This document shows, one piece after another, positions 20,183-29,674 of a stretch of DNA of 64,000 bases; the first letter of the stretch is position 1; each line of letters begins with the position of its first letter. Source of the stretch: Chrysopilus asiliformis (taxonomy: Eukaryota; Arthropoda; Insecta; Diptera; Rhagionidae); assembly GCA_964034945.1 (NCBI GenBank), contig OZ035963.1, positions 44,353,090 to 44,417,089 of the forward strand, in the 5' to 3' direction. The notes under the pieces are model-generated. The model was not told the DNA's origin, made no database searches, and saw only the letters and a program-made list of their open reading frames with translations. The translations under genes and the position numbers were made by a program.

Positions 20183-21897
20183 GTAAATTGAATAAAGAAC
20201 TCTGTAAACATTTAACTACAAGAAAAAGGAAAAATAAAAAAATTCTAACCTAGAAATTTTAGCTATGTTTCATTTATTACTTAACATTTTCACAAAAAGT
20301 AAACAAAATTCACAGGCATTGTTGTTGTTTGACTATTTTTTTTACTTTTTATAAAATTTAAATATATTTATATTGCAGCAAACAGAAGAAATTCCAGTTT
20401 TTACGCGAAACCAGAACAAATCTCATATCGATGACATTTCAGTACGCTCTTGTGACGTCATGCGCAGAAGTTTACCAAAATGAAACTCGTCTTTGCGCAA
20501 TCTGTTGTGTTTGATTCATGATTTTGACCAATGTTCAAAATATGTACATACACATACACAAGAGAGATATGCTTGTAAACATGGAAACCGGTGCTTTTTT
20601 ATTTTAAAGACATTATCTTTCATTGGGCGCGTTTAGTCAGTGCCACTTTAGCGCTACCACTCTAGCAATGCTACCATAAAAGCGTCTATAACAGCCGCTA
20701 TTAAAATCTGTAGTTTTCTGTTGATGGAACGACAGGGCAAAATGAATATCCATCAGAATTGGAGATGATTACGTTTCACTTACTGACCAATTGATTTTAA
20801 CTTTTTTGCAACTAGTTGGTTTCAGAAATTAAAACGGAATACATAAGCCATCACAAATCTCATAAGTTTTTAGGTTAAAATAGCACTGCCAAAAAAAACG
20901 TTAACGCCGTCTAAAAACGGCAGCGCCTAAAGTTACTAATGCCAAAAATCCGGCTGGCAGGCATTGCCGAAGTAGATGGCATTTTGACCGGTGCTACATT
21001 GCAAATACTGCCAAGCTGGGGCCGTACTGAACCGCCCATTGTAATTCTCTTGCCCAAAAAATTTTGAGGTTTCATGAAATAACTGTTATTGGACATGAAA
21101 TATGCATCATATAATAAATATCGAATACCAGCGATTACTAAATACTTTTCTTTCATTAATTTCTATAAATTCATTCACCAAGAATTTTATTAGGATTGGT
21201 TATGTACTAAACCCCAATAAATGTATTCTGGTAACGCCTGCTTTCAATTATCCGAAATGGTGGTACATTTTTCTCGTTCTTTCTAAAGCGTGTCGAGGAG
21301 CACTACTACTATCGCTGCTAAAAAAAGATAGCATGAATTTCACCACTTTGAAGGGGAATTTTTTCAAAAAGTTTATTCACAGAGATCCTTCTATTTACGT
21401 AGCATATATTTTTCTATGCTACAACATGCTGTCACTCCAAAAGTTGGTTTTGCTACACACGTATCGATCATGTTGTCAGTCTTCATTCGTTTCCAACTTT
21501 TTAAGGAGATAAGATCGTAATAGAGAATTTTGAATTTGGAAAATGAGGATGAAGCATTTCGAAAAATTCTTCCCAAAATGTTTTGTCTTTCAAAGAAGCC
21601 ATTTTTATTATTTTATTGCACTTCTAATTGTTTTCGTGAATTCACTTTTTCACTTCAACAGATGTTACTCGTTCAAAAATTTCACAAGAATGAACGAATG
21701 TCCTACATCACAGCAATACACCTGCGATCATGTTGGCCAACCTAAGCCACGCCCACAAAAATCAAAGATAGTTTGATATTTGGCGATCATGATCGCCAAC
21801 ACGAGTTTTTGTTGTCCGTCAGCACTACACACGCTCAAATTGGCGTGACAACATGAAATGTTGTAGGGCATGCGTGAGCGTTTATTCCATGCTTAAG

Positions 21898-23066
21898 GTG
21901 GACACAATGCCGATAAAAACGTTCTGTCTGGACAAAAGACAAATGGATAAAAGAAGACACGATACGACCAGTGGGCCAACACCAGTGTTGGGCAAAACGT
22001 AATTGTCAGTGCAATTAACAATTAACGATTAATCAATTGTTAATTGTAGATTTCTGCAATTGACAATTAATCAATTGTAATTGTAAATTTCTGCAATTAA
22101 CAATTAATCAATTGTTAATTGTATTTTTCACAATTAACAATTAATTAATTGTTAATTGCATTTTTCACAATTAACAATTAATTAATTGTTAATTGTTGCA
22201 TTTTTCACAATTAACAATTAATTAATTGTTAATTGTTTGATCAATCATTACTAGTACAATTAACAATTAAATCTTATGAACTTTTAATTTGTCTAAAAAC
22301 GACGGGATCGGGAAGGGGTTGGAATTGGGAGGGAAGCGAAGGGATGGTTAGGGGAGGGGGGGGGTGGGAAGGGGAAAAGGGAGGGGGGAGGGGTGGGGGA
22401 GGGGGAAGGAGACCTACCACTCCCCCTCCCCCTCCCCCCCTCCCCCACCCCCCTCCCACTTCCCCATCCCCCACCACCCTCCCCCTCACCCACCCCCTCC
22501 CCCTCCCCCACCCCACTCCCCCGTCCCCCATCCCCCTCCCCATCCAATTTTTTGTGGAAATTTTACATTCAATGTACATTTTTTTTACAGGCCCTTGTTT
22601 TTGAATTTTTAATTGTAAATTTAATTGCAAAAAAGTTAATTGATTGAAAATTTAATTGCAATTAATTTAATTGCAAAATACTGCAATTAAATTTAATTGC
22701 AATTAAATTTAATTGCAATTAAATTTAATTGCAATTGAATTTAATTGTAAAATCTGCAATTAAATTTAATTGCAATTAAATTTAATTGCAAAATCTGCAA
22801 TTAAATTTAATTGCAATTAAATTAATTGCAATTAAATTTTCAATCAATTGATTAGTCAATTGAAAATTTAATTGATTGATGCCCAACACTGGCCAACACC
22901 TTCGGTTTTAACGAGGACGACTTGCGGCTCTATTACCCCAAACCGAGAAAAGGAAAGACCCCCAAGCTACAATAACATTAGGAGGGAGCTTCTAGGGTGC
23001 TAACCAAGCAAGACACGCGAGGAAAGCTCAAGGTGGTTCATGTCGATATGCTGGCGGTGCATTTAT
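21898..23066 (+). pseudogene. Probable Ty3/gypsy pol 3' remnant, split by a hAT
   Basis: After the hAT (21983-22891) is removed, the stretch ends in LTKQDTRGKLKVVHVDMLAVHL (about 22990-23060), close to the KxKVVHxDRLxPY ending of gypsy-type integrases. The intervening reading is broken by stops and shifts. Together with 18190-18492 it represents one decayed retrotransposon. Confidence 0.5.
21983..22891. mobile_element. Non-autonomous hAT made of AT palindromes
   Basis: The ends are CAGTGTTGGGC, inverted at 22881-22891; GCCAACAC flanks both (21975-21982 and 22892-22899). The interior is arrays of CAATTAACAATTAATTAATT and CAATTAAATTTAATTG palindromes around a central G-rich block (22303-22415) followed by a C-rich block (22416-22543). 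The Pro/Gly ORFs over this centre are composition artefacts. Confidence 0.85.
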
Positions 23067-23455
23067 CTAAAGTAGGAAATACACGCTCACTCATGCCCTA
23101 CAACATGCTGTCACTCCAAAAGTTGGTTTTGCTACAAACGTATCGATCATGTTGTCAGTCTTCATTCGTTTCCAACTTTTTAAGGAGATAAGGTCGTCAT
23201 AGATAATTTTGAATTTGCAAAATGAGGATGAAGCAAAATTTCACAAGAATGAACGAATGTCCTACATCACAGCAATACACCTGCGATCATGTTGGCCAAC
23301 CTAAGCCACGCCCACAAAAATCAAAGATAGTTTGATATTTGGCGATCATGATCGCCAACACGAGTTTTTGTTGTCCGTCAGCACTACACACGCTCAAATT
23401 GGCGTGGCAACATGAAATATTGTAGGGCATGCGTGAGCGTTTATTGCGTGCTTAC
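23067..23455. mobile_element. Foldback element A copy 2
   Basis: An uninterrupted relative of 18493-21897 with ends near CTAAAGTAGGAAATACACGC and, inverted, GCACGCAATAAACGCTCACG. It gives the empty-site sequence for the P-like insertion at 18531. Confidence 0.75.
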
Positions 23456-23468
23456 TACTAATCCACAC

Positions 23469-23945
23469 CTGCCATGAATGCCGTCAGTGTCGCTGTCACG
23501 TCTGATGTTATGTCTAGTGAAGATTGAAATGTCAGCTGTTACGACATAAAAGTCTAACATTTTTTGTTGACATCTTTGCTAACAGAAATCGTAACAGAAA
23601 TGGAATTTAAGATGGCGGATTCTAATTTTTCACGTGCAGAGTGGCTCCGTGTTATAAACGAATACTGTTTAAAAGTAATTTTTACAAAGAAATGATTTGA
23701 AAAATGCATTGTGGGGGCAGCAGGAGGCCGAATTTCATTTTAGTGCGGAGATTTTAAAGAAAAAAGTGAAATCACAGATCGTCATATTTACTACTCTGAG
23801 TTGTTTATTGCTCAACGCATTTCTGGAACTGAAATGTCATGCCAGAATCAGCAGCCCACCTACGTCACAACAGACTTTTCTAATGACATTTCTGCTAACA
23901 TTTATGTCAGAGTTTCCGGCAGGTCTGGATGGCGTGTTAAGAATG
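23469..23945. mobile_element. Possible MITE with ATCCAMACCTGCC ends
   Basis: ATCCACACCTGCC at the left and, inverted, ATCCAGACCTGCC at the right. The interior has AAGATGGCGGATTCTAATTT, a phrase also in the Harbinger-like MITEs (near 13090 and 51990). No clear target duplication found. Confidence 0.4.
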
Positions 23946-23959
23946 GGGCAGTGAAACTG

Positions 23960-25260
23960 CAGCATCGTTAGAAAATACAATTTTCGGTAAAGAAACTTCC
24001 ACAACTTTCTAGGCCAGACGCCCGTATAAATACTACCACTTTCCCAACAAGCATGTATTCTAAATTTTGAATCCGATCAAATCGACTAGAGTACCTTCAG
24101 TGAGCAAGTGATTTTACAGTAATAGTGTAGCAATAAGTGCGAATAGAAATAGCGATTTTGTATTGTAATAAATTGCATGGTACGGAAAAATTCGATTCAG
24201 CGGTATGATTTTTGGCACTTATAACAATATAGTTATCCATAACGGTGTCGTTATCCATAAATACGAATAAGAGCTTTTACGTTTGTGGTAGTGGATATGA
24301 AATGGCGTTGTATTTGTTTCTCGCTATCAACTTTCCAATAAAATTACCCTCGACTATGACTCCGCAACACTGATCCTTCCAACACGAATTTTCATAACGA
24401 CTGCTCTCGTACCAGTCGATAAACACTAATGTTTGAGTTTCGTCCACTTAAGAATGTATTTTAATTGTTGTCGCGTTGGCAAAAACGAAATAAAATGTTG
24501 AACGCGTCCCTTAATTGTCTAAACATTACTCGCATTTGCCTTGTCCTTAAAAAAAATTAAATTAAATTCGCCTTTACTTTGTGATCAAGTTGGAATTTTC
24601 AAACCGCTGATGAAAAGAGATCTTTCACGCACAGCGAAATGAAAATTACTCTTGCTTGTGGAGGCCAACAGCGGAAACCGGTTGTAGCGCCGAAAGAGGG
24701 AGGAAAACACATCTTGGCAGCAAGAAAGTGCAATAAAATTGAATTGAATCGAAATTTATTTCTGTGATTAAAATTTTTTCCCAAAAACGTAAAACCTTTT
24801 CATTTGGCTAATCCGGGGAAATTCTAAAACGATTTTCGGAGACTTTTCTATTTTGTTTTTCAAAGGAAAAGTGTGCGGAAATCCATCTAGAACTGCATAA
24901 AAAACTGCCGGCTGGCCGCCCGACTTACATAAATACTTTTCACAGCTAAATATTACACTTTTTCGAAAGAAAATTGTTATTTGTTTACTTTTCAAAATAT
25001 GTCGAATTTAAAACAAATTTTAAATTTGCCGCTACTGTCAAGATTGTATTTAAATTTTCGCCGCTAGAGGGAAAATTAACCACCTGTACAAAATAATACC
25101 CTTAGCGAACTTTCCATATCGTTATTTATCGAATTTGCCAAGAAGCCTACTGCAGGAATCGAAAAAAATGTCGAATTTTATACCTCTTTTCAATTAAAAC
25201 CTCTTTTTACGCACCTTTTTGTACGAGAATTTAAATTGTACATTTAATTTTAAATATTTT
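23960..25260. other. No gene recognised
   Basis: About 1.3 kb of AT-rich sequence. Short open frames on the minus strand at 24599-24995 have no recognisable domain. A host regulatory or unique region is possible but nothing positive supports it. Confidence 0.4.
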
Positions 25261-25269
25261 ATCACACTA

Positions 25270-25490
25270 GTACACGCTTAAATGCAACACGCTTAAATGA
25301 AAAACTCGTGTAATTGCACGCAAAATTTGTGCCTGGAGGATTTTCAAGCATTTTTCATATAAATATACACGGATAAATGAAACACGCTTAATTGCAATAC
25401 TTGCTTAAATGCAACCATTTTCACATCCGCAAAAGTATAAATTACATGAAATTTTACACGCTTAAATGCACATGTGCAAAAATGAAATAT
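25270..25490. repeat. Cluster of ACACGCTTAAATGCA motifs
   Basis: The motif ACACGCTTAAATG or ACACGCTTAATTG recurs at about 25274, 25288, 25384 and 25456, with AAATGCAAC nearby. It resembles the repeated end motifs of pogo-type elements but lacks definable termini. Confidence 0.55.
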
Positions 25491-25607
25491 AATTACACCA
25501 AAAAACTTTTGCACACCCCTAAACTGCCTTACTTCACTTTATTGTTTTACTTTGCGTATTGTTTTTTATTGTTATTTTAAAAAATGAAATGTGATTTTTG
25601 TTATTTT

Positions 25608-25822
25608 TATACCCGTATGGTGAAACCAAAGGGTATATTAAATTTGCCTTACCATTTGTTATCACACACAAAAATGAATTACACCAGTGTGTTTAGAATG
25701 ATAAAAATAATTAATTTCTGCACGTCCGTCCGTCTGTCTGTCCGTCTGTCTGTGGCGCGGATTGCGGGCGCACGGATTGAGCTAGAGACTTGAAATTTTG
25801 CGCAGATTCGTTTTTCGTTTGA
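25608..25822 (-). repeat. ACCCGTATGGTGA-family repeat, truncated, inverted
   Basis: Runs from TATACCCGTATGGTGAAACC through the TCCG/TCTG microsatellite to CAGATTCGTTTTTCG, where it meets the opposite-strand copy at 25823. The pair forms a head-to-head inverted repeat. Confidence 0.85.
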
Positions 25823-26325
25823 TATATTCGTATCAAAATTCGAACAGTTGTACCAAAATTCCACTTTAAAGTCAAACTTTCCAATAAGATTTTTTAAAAT
25901 TTATTCCAATCGGATTTTGATGTATGGGAGTTTTATATAGAATCATATTCTAAATAACTTTTGTTCTGGCACTTTTTTGATAAGATGCACCGTTTTGGAG
26001 ATATTCGCAAAAATCGTTTTCTTTCGTATGGGGGATACCCCCTCTAATGGTCTATTTTTGCCCATTAACGAACTTAGCCTCGCATTTTACAAAAAACGGA
26101 TTTGTGCAAAAGTTCAAGTCTCTAGCTCAATCCGTGCGCCCGCAATCCGCGCCACAGACGGACAGACAGACGGACGGACGGACGGACGGACGGACATGCT
26201 AAATTCAATTTTTTTCATCATTCTAAACACACTGGTGTAATTCATTTTTGTGTGTGATGACGGGATCTTAGCGTTACAAACGGTAAGGCAACGTTAGTAT
26301 ACCCCTTGGTTTCACCATACGGGTA
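25823..26325 (+). repeat. ACCCGTATGGTGA-family repeat, forward copy
   Basis: From TATTCGTATCAAAATTCGAA to TTTCACCATACGGGTATAAA, with a microsatellite at about 26158-26196. Its 3' end abuts or overlaps the 5' end of the Helitron at 26328. Confidence 0.85.
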
Positions 26326-26327
26326 TA

Positions 26328-27407
26328 AAAATGGAAGTTTGTTGGTTTGTTTGAGATTACAATACTCAAAAACTACTGGACCGATTTTTTGCAAAATGTT
26401 CTGTGTTGCCAGGAGCAGGTTTTTAGCTATGTAGATTTTCAAAATTCGAAACGGAAGGTCCTGTAAGGATAACGAAAATATCCTTTTTTCCGTTTTGCCT
26501 CGGAAAAATTTGCATTATAGGGTTTCCGGGGTCGCTGATTGCGAATTCGGTGTCAGATTTTTAAAATTCTAAATGGAAGGTCCTGAAAGGATAACGCAAA
26601 TATCCTTTTTCTAATTTTGTCTCCGAAAAACTGGCTTTCGAGTGTTTCCGTGGTCGCTGATCACGAGTTGGTTGTTAGAATTTGATAATTCTAAACTGAA
26701 AGTCCTGTAAGGATAACGCAAATATCCCTTTTCCCATTTTTCCCCGGAAAATTGGCATTATATTTGGGATCGCTGAAAACGAATCCGATATTAGATTTTC
26801 AAAATTCAAAACGAAAGTTCCTGTAAGGATAAATATCCTTTTTCCCGTTTTTCCTCGGAAAAATCGGCATAAGGGGGTATTCGGGGCCGCTGATCACGAA
26901 TCCGGTATTAGATTTGCAAAATTCGAAACGGAAGTTCCTGTAAGGATAACGCAAATATCCTTTTTCCAGTTTTTCCTGGGAAAAATCGGTATTAGGGGGT
27001 TTTTGGGGTCGCTGATTACGAATCCGGTGTTGGAATTTCAAAATTCTAACCGAAAAGTCCTGTAAGGATGACGCAAATGTCCTTTTTCCCATTTTTCTTG
27101 AAACAATTGACACTAACGGGTTTTCGAGGTCGCTGATCGCGAATCCGGTGTTCGATTTTTCAAATGCTAAACGCAAGGTCCTGTAAGGATAACGGAAATA
27201 ATCTTTTTCCAATTTTTCTCGCAAAAACAGGCTTTGGGAGGTTTTCAGGGTTGCTTATCACGAATCTGTAGTTGGAATTTCAAAATTCGAAACGGAAGGT
27301 CCTGTAAGGATAACATTTCATCCCAAAAGTTTTTAAGTTATTTATGGTTTTTTGGCATTCTAAAATTTATACAAAAAACTTTAAGCTGGCAACGAACGGT
27401 CTGCTAG
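26328..27407 (+). mobile_element. Helitron family G copy 2, expanded interior
   Basis: The ATGGAAGTTTGTTGGTTTGT start continues as in 2342-2854, and the end is GCTGGCAACGAACGGTCTG then CTAG and T. Between them are about eight degenerate copies of a roughly 110-bp unit with GGTCCTGTAAGGATAACG. The 5' TC end is lost at the junction with the preceding repeat. A minus-strand open frame (26799-27224) reads the repeat and is not a gene. Confidence 0.7.
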
Positions 27408-27729
27408 TACAATATATTTTAAAAAATCGAAGGTACCAATAGTTACGTTTTTTTAATGTTCTGAAGCAGTTCAGAACAAGCTTTCCATACAAAATACTTG
27501 TTACGATCAAATTTTTTTAGCAAAGCGAGTACCCTGAAAAATTCAATTTCAAAATCAAACGTCCTTAGCTGTAATCAAATTCTTCGCTGACGTCAGAATG
27601 GTCAAGAGAAGATCAGCCAAAAAAATGAAAAGGATCCTCTTAGCCAGAGTTTGTGTCAGAGTATTAGTAAACTAGTTCAACAACTTAGTGAAGAAGAGAT
27701 AGCGAACTTTTGTCACGACTGGTCATTCT
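27408..27729. other. No gene; contains end of 13322-type element
   Basis: About 27446-27495 repeats the left end of the element at 13322 (GTTTTTTTAATGTTCTGAAG). The rest is unassigned. Confidence 0.5.
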
Positions 27730-28371
27730 CTGGGTTGGGACTTTAGTACATATGTACTAGATCTAGTACCTTTTTGACTCATTTAGTACCCTAGTACCAC
27801 AGCCCATGAATCTGGTACCTTTTCATGGTTTATATAAAAAAAGATTTTATCTGAATTTATAGCTCCCTTTAAAAAGCCATCACTTTTCTATGTATTAGAA
27901 AAAAAGTACTTTTTTAAATGATCCCGCCACAACTCTTTAATTAAAGACTACTGAATTCGTCTCATTAGGGGAGATGTGAAAATCAATCGTAGGCATGGAA
28001 ATATGATTTATATTAGCAATAGATCAAAATACTTCTTGCAATTTAAGTTTTTAGATGGAGTTTATACAAAAATTTTAAATTGAAATAAAACCGAAAATTT
28101 AAAACAATTTTTATTGATTTTTTGGAGTTTTTCTAGAGTATTTTTTTATCGAGAACGGTTATATTTACAGCGCAAAAGTCAATCCATATGGGTTAAGAAT
28201 TATTTTTCTAAAATTACGAGATTTAGATTTTTCTTGACTCTTATGTAATAAGCATAAAAAACGATTTTGGTTGCACGATAGTTAAAAAAAATCTAGTACC
28301 ACATTATCTCAATCTAGTATCCTTTTTGGGCAAAAGTAGTATCTTTTACACATCCTCAAGTCCCAACCCTG
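27730..28371. mobile_element. Probable hAT-like MITE
   Basis: CTGGGTTGGGACTTTAGTAC at the left and, inverted, CAGGGTTGGGACTTGAGG at the right. The interior repeats CTAGTACC-type motifs at both sides. No matching 8-bp duplication could be seen, so the class is tentative. Confidence 0.45.
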
Positions 28372-28531
28372 GTCGGAACGATCGATGTACATTTTTCGTT
28401 CTCCCCCCCAATTAAGAACGAAATTGTTTCTATTTAAGTTTTCGCTCCTTGTTCAAAGCGGTTTGTGGATCTCGCATAAAAACGATGAAAGCCTCGAGCG
28501 ATGGCTGTTAGGTATGATGCACACACATATA

Positions 28532-28810
28532 AGTTAAGAACCATTCCTTCCAACCATCGAACATGTCACGTGCATTAGACATATGTCTCATCTCCAATAA
28601 CATTTGATGTCAAACTTCGAACATTCCGTTCCCACAAAAACTGATGACTTTGCGTCTGCAACAGGTAGAGATAAAATATAGATAAGTTAGCTATTAAGAA
28701 CCAATGTAGATTTTTGTCACTTCTAGTTTGGCTTTCAATAAAGCAGCATCAGTCTGCCAAATAATAAAAATTAGTTTTTTTTAAATAAATTATTAATAAA
28801 TAATTTAACT
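28532..28810 (+). repeat. 5' LTR of the errantivirus
   Basis: Begins AGTTAAGAACC and ends ATAATTTAACT. It contains AATAAA at 28737-28742 and an initiator-like TCAGTC at 28749-28754, suggesting a TATA-less start near 28751 as in other errantiviruses. It differs from the 3' LTR at one site (CCGTTCCC against CCGTACCC). Confidence 0.96.
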
Positions 28811-28827
28811 GGCGCCCGAGCAGGGAC
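28810..28827 (+). promoter_or_regulatory. Primer binding site, tRNA-Lys type
   Basis: TGGCGCCCGAGCAGGGAC, overlapping the last T of the LTR. It equals the tRNA-Lys3 site used by lentiviruses except one A to G change, which still allows a G-U pair. Inference from complementarity only. Confidence 0.85.
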
Positions 28828-28863
28828 CGGGAGTGGTTTAGTGCAGTTAAATAAAAAATCAAC

Positions 28864-29005
28864 AAAGTGTAACCAATCACTAAAAGTTAAACTATCAGTG
28901 CTGTGAAACAAAATAAAAATAAAAAAGTGTAACCAATCATTAAAAGTTGAAAAAGTGTAACCAATCACTAAAAACCAAAAAGTTTAATCAATCAATAAAA
29001 GTTAA
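28864..29005 (+). promoter_or_regulatory. Leader repeats, about 4 copies of GTAACCAATCACTAAAAGTT
   Basis: Copies start near 28868, 28928 and 28956, with a diverged one near 28983, all within 200 bp of the primer site. Gypsy carries a repeated insulator in this same place, but these motifs are not the Su(Hw) site, so any boundary role is inference. Confidence 0.5.
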
Positions 29006-29274
29006 ACAATCAACAAAAAATATTTTGTGAAGTAACAGTGCTGTTAGAACGTGGTTTACAACGCATAAATCAATAGTGGAAAGTAGAGAGGGATAAAGTC
29101 CTTTCGAAGTCTGTGCAGCCTATAGAACAGGAAACGAGGCCCCGAAGTAATCTCAACAAGGATAAAACGGAGTTACGCAGTAGGATAACCAATTCCGGAT
29201 TGCCAAGTAACAGCCGCCTGTACTGCTACGCAGGAAGACCACGACCCGATCAACCATCTAGAAGTCCGGCAGCA

Positions 29275-29297
29275 ATGATGTTCTCACTAATTCTGCT
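29275..29297 (+). CDS. env: Predicted first coding exon of spliced env (signal peptide start)
   Basis: Two ATGs (29275 and 29278) lead a short hydrophobic reading that runs to a consensus donor, CT|GTAAGT, at 29297/29298. Without splicing it ends at TAA two bases into the donor. The exon ends two bases into a codon, matching the phase of the acceptor at 34229. I infer it supplies the start and first half of the Env signal peptide. Confidence 0.75.
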
Positions 29298-29674
29298 GTA
29301 AGTTACAATTCCCTTTTCAATCAGATAAATAAATAAAATCCAATTCATTAACAAAAAAAACAACCTAAGTCATTTCAGAATATTATATCAACGAATTTAA
29401 ATCCATTTTAATATAAGAAACAAAAAATTATTAAACGATTAATTGAGAAAATGAATATAATTTAAGTGAACAAAAATAAGTAAAAAGAAAGAAAATTGAA
29501 AAAGCAAACAAATAATTAAGCTAATTTTACTAGTTAAAATTCTTACTATTATTAAAATAAAGAAAAACTTAGAGATTTAAAAGGTTCAAAACATTATTCA
29601 TTGAGATTTTTTTTATAAGAGTGAATCTATTAGTACCCAGTTTACAACAAATTTTTAAATAAAAACCGTGAAAA

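Larger units (their letters stand above)
19399..20520. mobile_element. THAP-encoding TIR element with 9-bp duplication
   Basis: The ends CATGAATCAAATACAACAGA and, inverted, CATGAATCAAACACAACAGA continue to TTGCGC. ATTTTGACC flanks both sides (19390-19398 and 20521-20529). The CATGA start recalls P elements; a 9-bp duplication is longer than usual for P and is also seen in Mutator-like elements. It encodes a clear THAP start (19621-19716) and a second ATG ORF (19964-20182). Confidence 0.75.
18531..21418. mobile_element. P-like TIR element, 2.9 kb, 7-bp duplication
   Basis: The ends are CATAGAAAAATATATACTAC and the inverted partner with one mismatch over 31 bp. CTACAAC flanks both sides (18524-18530 and 21419-21425), and the empty site reads GCCCTACAACATGCTG in the related copy at 23095. 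It is 2,888 bp long including the nested element at 19399-20520. It contains a right-end fragment of the 3406-3878 family (about 18771-18858). No intact transposase frame; an open stretch at 21102-21415 is unrecognised. The P-superfamily assignment is inference. Confidence 0.7.
18493..21897. mobile_element. Foldback element A copy 1, carrying two nested elements
   Basis: The ends run CTAAAGCAGGGAATAAACGC then TCACGCATGCCCTACAACAT, inverted at about 21860-21897. Removing the insertion at 18531-21418 leaves about 510 bp, similar to copy 2 at 23067-23455, which shares CTGTCACTCCAAAAGTTGGT and GATCATGATCGCCA. No transposase found. Confidence 0.75.

Noticed and set aside
22233..22647. Pro- and Gly-rich frames on both strands
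   Set aside because: G- and C-rich low-complexity centre of a hAT; all frames are open because of composition.
29113..29301. 62-codon leader frame starting upstream of 29275
   Set aside because: The upstream start is GTG; in a eukaryotic leader the ATGs at 29275 and 29278 are the credible starts.
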